In this document: positions 45,544 through 52,618 of the stretch, in pieces
Position numbering within the stretch: the stretch's first letter is position 1
Layout: each line of letters begins with the position of its first letter
Assembly (NCBI RefSeq): GCF_036322585.1
Contig: NZ_AP024600.1
Location: 1 to 64,000, forward strand
Direction of reading: 5' to 3'
Length of the DNA: 64,000 nt
DNA from: Luteolibacter sp. LG18
GTDB lineage: Bacteria > Verrucomicrobiota > Verrucomicrobiia > Verrucomicrobiales > Akkermansiaceae
Position numbers and translations under genes: made by a program
The notes under the pieces: model-generated
What the model was told of the DNA's origin: nothing
Databases searched by the model: none
Seen by the model: the letters and a program-made list of their open reading frames with translations, nothing else

Positions 45544-46473
45544 TTAGGGCTTGGCGGGCGCGGCGAGTTTCGAAAGGGCGATCTCGTTGATGACCACGGG
45601 ATTCTCCTGGATGAGTTTCGCGAGATAGGCCTGGGTGGCGGCCTTGGTCCGCTCGGTGCGGATCTTCTCGGCGAGGCGTTCGCGGACCTCCTCGAACCCG
45701 GGCGTGTAGGCGTCCTTCACATCGAGCACCTTCACGATGTGCCAGCCGTCCGGCAGGCGGATCGGTGCGGTCGTGGCGTCTTTCGCCAGAGTGGCGACCT
45801 TGGCGCGGATCTCGGGTTGGACTTGCTTCTCCAGCAGCCATCCGATCTCGCCGCCTTTCGCCGCACTGTCCGGCTCGTCGCTGTTGAGGCGAGCGATGGA
45901 GGCGAAATCGGCACCGGCGCGGGACAAGCCCTTCACCACGGTGTCGAGTTTCGCCTTGGCCTTCGCCTCGGTGTCCTTTCCGCCGTCCTGCGGAGCGGCG
46001 ATGAAGACCTGGGCAAGCTGGTATTGCTTCGGCACCAGCAGCGAGTCCTTCGCAGCCTCGTAGGACTGGCGGAGTTCGCTATCCGACGGAGTGGCACTGC
46101 TCTTCTCCGCCAACGAGCGGAGATAGCCTTCGGTAATCGTGCTGCGGCGGGAACGCTCGACCTGGGCGGACACCTCGGGACGCTTGTCCCACTGCTCTTC
46201 CGATGCCTGCTTCAGCACCAGCCGTTGGATCAACATCGAGCGCACCACCTGGTTGAGCAGGGCCGGGTCCTTGGCCACCGTGGCACGCTCGCGTTCATCG
46301 AGACCTTCCAGCGTGGCACGGACCTCGTCCTCGCCCACCTCGGTCTCACCGATGCGGGCCACCACACCTCCGGTGGTGGCTTTCGCGGTGGTGTCCGCGG
46401 CGGCTCCGTCCGGAGAAAGCCCCAGGGCCCAAAGCCCCATCATCGGAATGGAAAGCGGGCGGATGAATTTCAT
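45544..46473 (-). CDS. PpiC/SurA-type peptidylprolyl isomerase, exported
   Basis: A 309-residue periplasmic protein. A hydrophobic signal covers about residues 1-27. An N-terminal SurA-like helical chaperone region (VARIGETEVGEDEVRATLEG, LLNQVVRSMLIQRLVL) is followed by a parvulin domain from about 145 to 245 (YQLAQVFIAAP, FASIARLNSDEPDSAAKGGE, IGWLLEKQVQPEIRAKV, APIRLPDGWHIVKVLDVKDA). Such proteins keep outer-membrane or secreted clients unfolded. Here the gene directly precedes the giant TpsA, so TpsA is the likely client. The upstream stop and this start overlap (TGATG), giving translational coupling. Confidence 0.9.
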   Translation of the reverse strand: MKFIRPLSIPMMGLWALGLSPDGAAADTTAKATTGGVVARIGETEVGEDEVRATLEGLDERERATVAKDPALLNQVVRSMLIQRLVLKQASEEQWDKRPEVSAQVERSRRSTITEGYLRSLAEKSSATPSDSELRQSYEAAKDSLLVPKQYQLAQVFIAAPQDGGKDTEAKAKAKLDTVVKGLSRAGADFASIARLNSDEPDSAAKGGEIGWLLEKQVQPEIRAKVATLAKDATTAPIRLPDGWHIVKVLDVKDAYTPGFEEVRERLAEKIRTERTKAATQAYLAKLIQENPVVINEIALSKLAAPAKP

Positions 46474-47165
46474 CACGGTGCGGTGTTTTGAGCGGTGGCC
46501 TTGGCGGGTTCAGCCTTCTTCTGCGACTGGTCCTTCTTCGCCGGGGCGGGCTCGGGCTTGAGACGGTTGTCCTCGATCTTGTCCGAGTAGTCCTGCACCA
46601 GCGCCTCCAGACGCGCGCGGGTGATGCCGGTGAACGGCTCGCGCGCCGACAGCGCTTCGCCCACGCCGAACTTGGAATAGCGGTCGAGGATCTCGTTCGC
46701 GGTCTTGGCCAGCGCCACGTTCTTGGCACGCTGGTCCTCGACCTTGCGGCGCAGGATCGCGTTCTGGTCGCTGAGTTTCGAGCGCTCGGCTTCCTTGGCA
46801 TTGGCGACACCGCTGGCCTTGGCGTAGCCTTCCTTCCACTTTTCCAGCGCTTCCTTGAACTTGCCGATGAGCTGTTCCTGCGCGGCGTTCTTGCCGGTGA
46901 GGTCCTCGATCTGTTTCTTCGCGGTGGTTTGGTCGGCGGCGGCCTGCTTGGTGAGCTTGTCGACCTGCGCGGCGAGCTCCTTGACCTTGGCGTCGTTGAC
47001 GTCCTTTTCCGCCTGCAGGTTGGCCTTGTCGGCCTCGGCGGTGCGGAGCTGGAGCATGGTCGCCTTGAGCGTTTCACGCAGCTTGGTTTCAGCGGGGCTG
47101 GGGCCTTCGGCGGGGGCCGCGGCCAGCGGCAGCGCGAGGGCGAGGAGAAGGAGGAGAGTGCGCAT
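46473..47165 (-). CDS. Exported coiled-coil protein
   Basis: A 230-residue protein I do not recognise by family. A signal peptide is clear (MRTLLLLLALALPLAAAPAE). Residues about 25-165 are rich in Ala, Lys, Glu and Leu with heptad spacing (LRTAEADKANLQAEKDVND, AKVKELAAQVDKLTKQAA), so a long coiled coil is expected. A short folded part follows (YSKFGVGEALSAREPFTGIT), then a Lys/Pro/Ala-rich tail. It may form a periplasmic stalk or tether for the secretion machinery next to it. The start at 47165 is preferred over a TTG three codons upstream. Coupled to PpiC by stop/start overlap. Confidence 0.75.
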   Translation of the reverse strand: MRTLLLLLALALPLAAAPAEGPSPAETKLRETLKATMLQLRTAEADKANLQAEKDVNDAKVKELAAQVDKLTKQAAADQTTAKKQIEDLTGKNAAQEQLIGKFKEALEKWKEGYAKASGVANAKEAERSKLSDQNAILRRKVEDQRAKNVALAKTANEILDRYSKFGVGEALSAREPFTGITRARLEALVQDYSDKIEDNRLKPEPAPAKKDQSQKKAEPAKATAQNTAP

Positions 47166-47207
47166 GGTGTTCAAAGTTGGGAGTCGAGGGAGGAGCGGCT
47201 AAGCCGA

Positions 47208-47392
47208 GAGACCAGAGTCCAGAAACCAGAATCCAGAGAAGAGGCGGAAGCAGAGGGATGGTGGGGAGCGGGACGGTGGGCCGGAGGTGGCTTTGGTATT
47301 TGAAATCTGAGATTTGAAATTTCAGAGGCAGAGCCGATCGCCGGGGTCTTCCTCTTGTCTGGTTTCTGGACTCTGGAATCTGGATTCTCCGG
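47208..47392. repeat. Three 7-bp-periodic tracts with an inverted pair, between porin and coiled-coil genes
   Basis: The 262-bp gap 47166-47427 holds three tracts built on a 7-bp period: CCAGANN units at 47212-47239, TTTGAAA / TCTGAGA type units at 47292-47333, and TCTGGNN units at 47358-47392. The first and third contain an 18-bp perfect inverted repeat (47213-47230 and 47358-47375). They are lower in GC than the surroundings and do not encode anything I can support. Confidence 0.75.
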
Positions 47393-47427
47393 CCGCGCCG
47401 TCTTCGTGGTTCAGCCGCTTCGCGGAT

Positions 47428-49245
47428 TTAGAATTTGGCGTTGAGGTCGATTTGAAGGATGTCGTTGCGGTAGGTCGGCCCGGCGATCTGGTCGGCGCTC
47501 ATCCAGCGCGCGCCGAGGCGAACCGCCTTGCTCAAGGCGAAGTTCGCGCCGAGCGTGAAACCCTTGAGGTTGGTGCCACCGCCGCCGAAGTCCGAGTCGG
47601 TCAGGCCGTCGACCACCGAGTCGCTCTCGACGTAGCGGTAGCCGAGGTAGGTCTGCCAGTCGCCGAACTTCTCCAGCGCCGCGTCGCCCACGATCAGGTT
47701 GACCATCCACGCGGTGTCGCCGCCTTCATAGACGCCGCCCGGGCCCTTGTTGTTGACCGCGAACTGCGCGACGGACGCCTCGTCGAAACCGAGGTTCTTG
47801 ACGTATTCGCCGACCAGCGAGACACGCACCGGTTCGTAGCCGTCGTAGTCGAGGCGGCCGGTGGCGGTGAGTTCGCGGAACGGCGAGGCCAGGCCGAAGT
47901 ACTGCCACTGGTTGGTGGTGCCGTTGCCGTTGGAGGGATCGGGCAGGATGTTGCGCAGCGCCATGTAGGTGTTGCCCTTCTGCGCGAAGGACGGGCGCAG
48001 GCCGTCGGTGTCGCCCGCGTCGCTGCTGGTGAGCGGGACGTAGGGCGTCGAGAGCTTGCCCTTCACGCCGTCGAAGTCGTAGAACGCCACGCCGAACTTG
48101 CCGGTGAGCTTCTCGGCGATCTTCCACTCCACGCCGATCTGGCCGCCGTAGATGTACTTGTCCGTGCTCTCGAACTTGTCGGGACGGTTCGAGGAGAAGT
48201 TGAAGTCGGTGTTGAAGATCGGGAAGGCACCGGCGGTGGCGAAGACCTTGATGTCGTCGTTGAAGCGGAACTTGCCCTTGGCCGCGAAGCCGTCGAAGCC
48301 GAGGTCGTCGTCCCAGACGATGTCGGTGTTGAAGAACGGGTTGTCGAAGCGGCCGGCGTAGAGGTTCGCGTCGTAGCAGTTGTCCTCGCCGAAGTGGTAG
48401 CTGAGGAAGGCGCGGTCGATCCAGATGGCGTACTTGCTGAAGTTGCCGCCCTGGCCGTTGCCCGCGGCGCCGAGGCTCTGGTTGGGCGAGGTCGGCGAGT
48501 TGTTCTCGCCGGTGGCGAGGCGCAGGCCGGCGGTGAAGCCGTCGTCGAGGTCGATCTCGGCACCCACGCGCGCGCGCAGGCGGAAGCGCTGGCGGTCCTG
48601 GTCGACGTTGTACTGCGGCGAGAACTGGGTGCCCATCGTGTCGAAGGGCGAGCCGGTGTTGATGGCGTTGAAGTTCGGGAACGCGCCGGTGTTGTCGTTG
48701 CCGGAGGGGAACAGGCTGTTTTCCGAGCGGACGCGGATGTCGCCGAAGACCTTGTAGCGGCGCACCCATTCCGGGGTGCCGGCGGGCGCGGCCCAGTTCT
48801 GCGGACGCGGCGCGGTGAGGATCTCGTGCTTGATCTCCTCGCGCATCTGCGCCTTGACCGTTTCCGGGATGTAGGTGACGCCGACCTCGCCTTCCTGCAC
48901 CGGTGCAAGCGCCTCCTGCTGGACGGCCGCCTGGATCTCGGCGCGCTGGTGGGCGCGCACGCGGGTGGCATCGGCCTCGGCCTGGCGGATCATGCCCTGG
49001 GCCTCGTCCTTCGAAAGGATGCCCTTCTCCACCAGCCGCTGGATCAGGTTGATCGTCACGCTGTCGGACGGGGCCTCGCCGTTTCCTACGGGAGACTCAG
49101 TAGCTTCACCCTCCGCGGGGGTGACGCCTTCGGCGGGGAGCTGGTCGAGCGAGGGGATCGCGAGGGACTCGTCCTCGGCGAGCGCCGGATGGAGGGCGAG
49201 CGCGAGCAGCGGCGCGAGACGGAGGGGGATGGAACGGACGGACAT
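47428..49245 (-). CDS. Putative outer-membrane porin
   Basis: A 605-residue exported protein. The signal peptide is about residues 1-23. Residues 60-150 are helical and charged (LIQRLVEKGILSKDEAQGMI, IRQAEADATRVRAHQRAEIQ), typical of the N-terminal part of the putative-porin family. From about 165 comes an antiparallel beta-barrel pattern: YKVFGDIRVRSENSLFPSGN, RFRLRARVGAEIDLDDGFTA, GLRLATGENNSPTSPNQSLG, WIDRAFLSYHF. The chain ends LQIDLNAKF with the terminal Phe usual for outer-membrane barrels. It lies between a TonB-like gene and the coiled-coil gene, so it may be a channel working with the energised complex. Substrate unknown. Confidence 0.85.
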   Translation of the reverse strand: MSVRSIPLRLAPLLALALHPALAEDESLAIPSLDQLPAEGVTPAEGEATESPVGNGEAPSDSVTINLIQRLVEKGILSKDEAQGMIRQAEADATRVRAHQRAEIQAAVQQEALAPVQEGEVGVTYIPETVKAQMREEIKHEILTAPRPQNWAAPAGTPEWVRRYKVFGDIRVRSENSLFPSGNDNTGAFPNFNAINTGSPFDTMGTQFSPQYNVDQDRQRFRLRARVGAEIDLDDGFTAGLRLATGENNSPTSPNQSLGAAGNGQGGNFSKYAIWIDRAFLSYHFGEDNCYDANLYAGRFDNPFFNTDIVWDDDLGFDGFAAKGKFRFNDDIKVFATAGAFPIFNTDFNFSSNRPDKFESTDKYIYGGQIGVEWKIAEKLTGKFGVAFYDFDGVKGKLSTPYVPLTSSDAGDTDGLRPSFAQKGNTYMALRNILPDPSNGNGTTNQWQYFGLASPFRELTATGRLDYDGYEPVRVSLVGEYVKNLGFDEASVAQFAVNNKGPGGVYEGGDTAWMVNLIVGDAALEKFGDWQTYLGYRYVESDSVVDGLTDSDFGGGGTNLKGFTLGANFALSKAVRLGARWMSADQIAGPTYRNDILQIDLNAKF

Positions 49246-49278
49246 GGGAACGTGGAAGAAAGACGGATGGGGAAAAAC

Positions 49279-49962
49279 TCAGCGCGAGGCGGTGGCGGGC
49301 TTGGTGGCCGAGACCTTGAACGAGATCGGCATCGGGGTGCCCGGCTGCGGGGCTTCGGACATCTGGTAGCCGTTGAGAACGGCCGTGGCGTTGTTGTCGG
49401 GACCCTTGGCCCGGGTGACGCGACCGGTGGCGTCCACCCACACGCGGAAGATGCCGCTGAAGGTCGCCGTGCGGGTCCGCGGATCGTTGCGCAGCGCGGT
49501 GGCCAGCTCGCGGTTCACCATCCGCGAGTAGGCGTCATACTTGCCGCCGCGGCCACCGCCGAGGGTGCCGGTGCCATTGCCGCCGGGGCCGATGGGCCCC
49601 TTGCCGCTGCCGTGGCTGAGGTTGAAGCCGTCGTTGCCGGGGCCTTCGAGGTTCGTGCTCAACGCGGGGGCGGGCTCGGGCTCCGCCTGTGGTGGCGGCG
49701 GGGTGTCCTCGATGGCCTCTTGCTTGACCATCTCCTGTTTGACCTCCTCCTGCTTCGGCGGCTCTTCTTTCGGTTTCGGCGGAGGCGGCAGCGGCGGCGG
49801 CGGGGCCAGCGTGATGACCACGTTGTCCACCTTCCGCGGCTTCGGCTTTTCCTCGGCCTTCGGGGCCAGCAGGAACGCGCCGCCCGCAAGGACGACGACA
49901 GCCGCCCCGGCGATCAGCAGCCAGGGCTTCTTCTTCGGTTCGTCTGGAAGTTCGGTGCTCAT
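49279..49962 (-). CDS. TonB-like energy transducer
   Basis: A 227-residue protein with a short cytoplasmic N-terminus, one membrane helix at about 14-33 (LLIAGAAVVVLAGGAFLLA), then a Pro/Lys/Glu-rich periplasmic spacer (APPPPLPPPPKPKEEPPKQE) and a Gly-rich hinge (GPIGPGGNGTGTLGGGRGG). A C-terminal TonB-like domain follows from about 145 (YSRMVNRELATALRNDP, IFRVWVDATGRVTRA). It is next to ExbD and an ExbB-type channel and should carry proton-motive-force-driven motion to an outer-membrane partner. No classical TonB-dependent receptor is present; the candidates are the porin and the TpsB transporter in the same train. Confidence 0.87.
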   Translation of the reverse strand: MSTELPDEPKKKPWLLIAGAAVVVLAGGAFLLAPKAEEKPKPRKVDNVVITLAPPPPLPPPPKPKEEPPKQEEVKQEMVKQEAIEDTPPPPQAEPEPAPALSTNLEGPGNDGFNLSHGSGKGPIGPGGNGTGTLGGGRGGKYDAYSRMVNRELATALRNDPRTRTATFSGIFRVWVDATGRVTRAKGPDNNATAVLNGYQMSEAPQPGTPMPISFKVSATKPATASR

Positions 49963-49968
49963 AAGAGA

Positions 49969-50107
49969 GTGATCGGTTGGCAGTGGGCAGTGATCAGAGA
50001 AGAGGGAGAGGGCCTGGAACTACTGGATGGGTCGTAACAACGGATCCGCGGTTCTTCTCTTCGTCTTGGATTTTGGATTTAGTGCTTCGTGCTTTCTTCA
50101 CTTCGCT
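49969..50107. repeat. Two 7-bp-periodic tracts between exbD and the TonB-like gene
   Basis: The 135-bp gap has GTGATCG / GTTGGCA / GTGGGCA / GTGATCA units at 49969-50010 and TTGGATT / TTGGATT / TAGTGCT / TCGTGCT units at 50066-50107, each in steps of seven bases. The second runs into the ExbD stop codon. The 20 bases at 49987-50006 recur in inverse orientation near 63458-63477. Confidence 0.7.
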
Positions 50108-50496
50108 TGCGTCGCGAGGCCGATCTGGGTGATCCCCAGCCGCCCGAGGACATCCAGCACGTCCATCACCCCCTGGTACTGCACGGCGCGGTCGCCGCGC
50201 ACGACGACGGGGAACTCGGGCGTGGTCGACTTAAGCGTGCCGAGGCGGCTTTCCAGGTCCGCCAGCGTCACCGGCGTGGTGTTGAGCAGGATCTTGCCGT
50301 CCGGCGTCACGGTGATCGCCTGGGTCTTCGGACCGCCCAGCTTCGGCTGGCTCTTGCTGCCGCGAGGCAGGTCGATCTTCGTCCCCTTCACGCCCGCGGT
50401 GGTCATGATGATGAAGATCAACAGCAGCACGAGGTAGAGGTCCACCATCGGCGTGACGTTGATGTCGTCGTAGCTTTTTCCGTCGTCGGCTTGCAT
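50098..50496 (-). CDS. exbD: ExbD-type biopolymer transport protein
   Basis: A 132-residue inner-membrane protein of the ExbD/TolR family. The conserved N-terminal stretch INVTPMVDLYLVLLLIFIIM contains the proton-path Asp at residue 19, followed by a periplasmic domain (KIDLPRGSK, ITVTPDGKILLNTTPVTLAD, VVVRGDRAVQYQGVMDVLDV). It forms a stator complex with the ExbB-like channel at 50662-52542 and works with the TonB-like protein downstream. Length is usual for the family. The start is the first ATG; the next gene is 135 bp away across repeat tracts. Confidence 0.94.
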   Translation of the reverse strand: MQADDGKSYDDINVTPMVDLYLVLLLIFIIMTTAGVKGTKIDLPRGSKSQPKLGGPKTQAITVTPDGKILLNTTPVTLADLESRLGTLKSTTPEFPVVVRGDRAVQYQGVMDVLDVLGRLGITQIGLATQAK

Positions 50497-50518
50497 GGCG
50501 TGGGTCGGCGTTGTTTAG

Positions 50519-50630
50519 GACAGAATTGACAGAATTTTCAGAATTGACGGGAAGAGTCCGGCGTCGGCCTGGGAGGCAATGAGAAGCTCTTCCTTCTGAT
50601 GTTAATTTTGAAAATTCCGTTAATTCTGTC
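50519..50630. repeat. Inverted pair of 9-bp-periodic AT-rich tracts between exbB- and exbD-type genes
   Basis: The left arm 50519-50548 consists of GACAGAATT, GACAGAATT, TTCAGAATT units; the right arm 50601-50630 is its reverse complement at 26 of 30 positions, also with a nine-base period (TTAATTTTG, AAAATTCCG, TTAATTCTG). The 165-bp gap is AT-rich against a GC-rich background. The two arms could fold into a long hairpin in the operon mRNA. Confidence 0.7.
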
Positions 50631-50661
50631 TGATGAGGCAGGGAGGGTCTGACGATTTGTT

Positions 50662-52542
50662 TCAGACGGGTTCGAGCGTCTTGGGAACCGGGTGCGCGTT
50701 GGCGTGCGCCTGGCTGGCGGTCGCGGGCACCGGCGCGTGCGGCGAGGACTCGCCCGCGGGCGGGTAGAACTCGGCCATCTTCGCGATGAACTCGTCGATG
50801 AAGACCTGCATCGTCCCCATGTTCTCTTTGATCCGGCTGTTGAGGTAGCTGTAGATGAAGAGCGCCGGGATCGCGACGATCAGGCCCGCCACGGTGGCGA
50901 GCAGCGCGCTGGCGATGCCGGGCGCGATCGAGTTGACGTCCACCTCGCCGCTCTTCGCGATGATGGCGAAGGTGATCATCACGCCCACCACCGTGCCGAG
51001 CAGGCCGACGTACGGGCCACCCGCGATGCTCATGGTGAGGAACACCAGGCCCTTGCCGAGGTGGTGGTTCTCATGGACCAGGCCGGCGTCCAGGCTGGCG
51101 CGGATCGCCTCGATCGAGCGGCCGGACAGGCCCTTGGTGCGCGTCTTGTCCCGCTCCAGGCGGTGGCGGATTTCCTCCGAGCCGATGTGGTAGAGGTGGT
51201 AGAGCGGAGATTGCTTCACCAGCGCCAGCGTCTTCGCGTCGGCCAGGCCGCCGAAGCTGCTGACGTTGTCCTGGTCGCCGTGGTCCAGCGCGGTGAGGTC
51301 GCCGGAGAGCTTCTTCCACTGCGACAGGAAGGCCTTGCCGCCCTTCTGGATCGAGTTGAGGTAAAAGAATTTCTGCACCGCCACGGTCCAGCCGACGGCG
51401 ATCATGAGCACGCACACGCCGATGGCCATCCAGCCGTCGAACATCATGTTCTTCGCGATGTCGCCGAAGAGCATGATGTGCTCGAGCGCCGCGCTGTGCT
51501 TCGCCCCGCCTTCCGAGCCCTCGACCTCGCCGACGGCCACCGCCTTGGTCGCCGCCTCGCTGGTGCCCTGGGTGAGCGCCGCGAGCTTCAGCCAGCCTTC
51601 GGGGCGGGCCACCTTCGAGATCTCCAGTTCATCGAGTTCGCCGGTGGCGCGGTCCGCGGCCGAGGCACCGCCGATGAGCAAGGGTGCCGTGCTGGCGGGC
51701 AGGCCCGCGCCGAGCGATCCGGCGGCCACGCCGTTGACGTAGGTCTTGATGACCGCGCCCTCCGCGATGAAGGCAACGTGGCTCCAGGCTCCTGCGGCGA
51801 TGGGGGCTCCGGCGCTGCTGCGGGTGCCGTTGCTGTCGACCACCAGCTTGCCGTCGTCGAGCAGCACGCGGAAGTTGTCGCGGCTGAAGAGCACGGCGTT
51901 CGGGCGCAGCGCGGCGGGCTTCACCCACGCCGACCAGGTCAGCGCCTGGTTGGCCGTCCACTCGAGCGTCGCCGTGTTCGGAACGCTCACCGGCTCCCCG
52001 GCCGCGAGCCGCAGGCCGCCGCCCACCACCGCCCCGTCCGAGGCTTGGCCGGGCTTTTCCGCGTTGTTCTTCGCCGGCGACGAGTCGGCCGGGGCCGCGC
52101 CGCGGTCGGCGAAGTGGTAGACCAGCACCGTGTCCGCGTCGTAGGCCGGGGCGCTTTCCGCCGCGGCTTTCGGATTGCCGTAGTAGAGCGTGAACTTCGC
52201 CGCGCCACCCTTCACCGCGGGCACCTTCACCCACACGAAGGCCTCGTTCATCACGCAGTCGTATTTCTCGATCTGGTAGGCGAGCTCCTTGCCGTCCTCG
52301 CCGATGAAGCGCAGGTCGCTGCCGTCCTCCTTCGCCGAGCCGAACTGGAAGTTGCCGTCGTGCAGGCGCACCAGCACCGTGGCGGATCCGGCGTCGCCCG
52401 CGTCCTTCGCGTCGACGGTCACCGGCTGGCGCTGCGTCCATTCCTTGTTCCACCAGTTCGATTCAGCGGCGGAAACGGGATGGGCGAGGAGCGTCGCGAG
52501 GAGCGTCGCGAGGAGGGGGAGGATGGAGGAACGGAAGCGCAT
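50662..52542 (-). CDS. Exported DUF2341/LamG domain fused to ExbB/TolQ proton channel
   Basis: A 626-residue membrane protein. Residues 1-26 are a signal peptide partly encoded by a 12-bp DNA repeat (LLATLLATLL). About 45-145 is a DUF2341 domain (ELAYQIEKYDCVMNEAFVWV, FTLYYGNPKA), and about 150-340 a LamG/concanavalin lectin-like domain (LVYHFADRG, WSAWVKP, SHVAFIAEG). From about 375 comes an ExbB/TolQ/MotA channel with three membrane segments: GVCVLMIAVGWTVAV, GGPYVGLLGTVVGVMITFAI and ALLATVAGLIVAIPALFIYS. The end is Pro/Ala/His-rich. The N-terminal part should sit in the periplasm and may sense or hold a glycan or protein while the channel drives ExbD/TonB. It is second in the train after TpsB. 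Confidence 0.9.
   Translation of the reverse strand: MRFRSSILPLLATLLATLLAHPVSAAESNWWNKEWTQRQPVTVDAKDAGDAGSATVLVRLHDGNFQFGSAKEDGSDLRFIGEDGKELAYQIEKYDCVMNEAFVWVKVPAVKGGAAKFTLYYGNPKAAAESAPAYDADTVLVYHFADRGAAPADSSPAKNNAEKPGQASDGAVVGGGLRLAAGEPVSVPNTATLEWTANQALTWSAWVKPAALRPNAVLFSRDNFRVLLDDGKLVVDSNGTRSSAGAPIAAGAWSHVAFIAEGAVIKTYVNGVAAGSLGAGLPASTAPLLIGGASAADRATGELDELEISKVARPEGWLKLAALTQGTSEAATKAVAVGEVEGSEGGAKHSAALEHIMLFGDIAKNMMFDGWMAIGVCVLMIAVGWTVAVQKFFYLNSIQKGGKAFLSQWKKLSGDLTALDHGDQDNVSSFGGLADAKTLALVKQSPLYHLYHIGSEEIRHRLERDKTRTKGLSGRSIEAIRASLDAGLVHENHHLGKGLVFLTMSIAGGPYVGLLGTVVGVMITFAIIAKSGEVDVNSIAPGIASALLATVAGLIVAIPALFIYSYLNSRIKENMGTMQVFIDEFIAKMAEFYPPAGESSPHAPVPATASQAHANAHPVPKTLEPV
52486..52515. repeat. 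12-bp direct repeat inside the signal peptide codons
   Basis: GAGGAGCGTCGC occurs twice in tandem (52486-52497, 52498-52509) with half of a third copy. It encodes the ATLL repeat of the ExbB-fusion signal peptide. Because 12 is a multiple of three, copy number changes would lengthen or shorten the signal in frame. Confidence 0.6.
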
Positions 52543-52552
52543 GGGAAGAAAG

Positions 52553-52594
52553 TTTGCTGGTTTTCAGTTGGCGGTTTTCAGCAAGAGGAAGAGA
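52553..52594. repeat. 7-bp-periodic tract between tpsB and the exbB-type gene
   Basis: Units TTTGCTG, GTTTTCA, GTTGGCG, GTTTTCA, GCAAGAG and GAAGAGA follow in steps of seven in the 76-bp gap. GTTTTCA is repeated exactly at a 14-bp spacing. Confidence 0.65.
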
Positions 52595-52618
52595 GGGAGC
52601 TGGAGAGGGTCGTGGTGG

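Noticed and set aside
38896..46491. A 2531-codon open frame on the plus strand opposite tpsA and ppiC
   Set aside because: It is the antisense of long, well-supported minus-strand genes in GC-rich DNA. Its product is Arg/Gly/His-rich without any domain, and its ends match no gene boundary.
47314..50037. A 907-codon plus-strand frame opposite the porin and TonB-like genes
   Set aside because: Shadow of clear minus-strand genes; it crosses intergenic repeats and has no family features.
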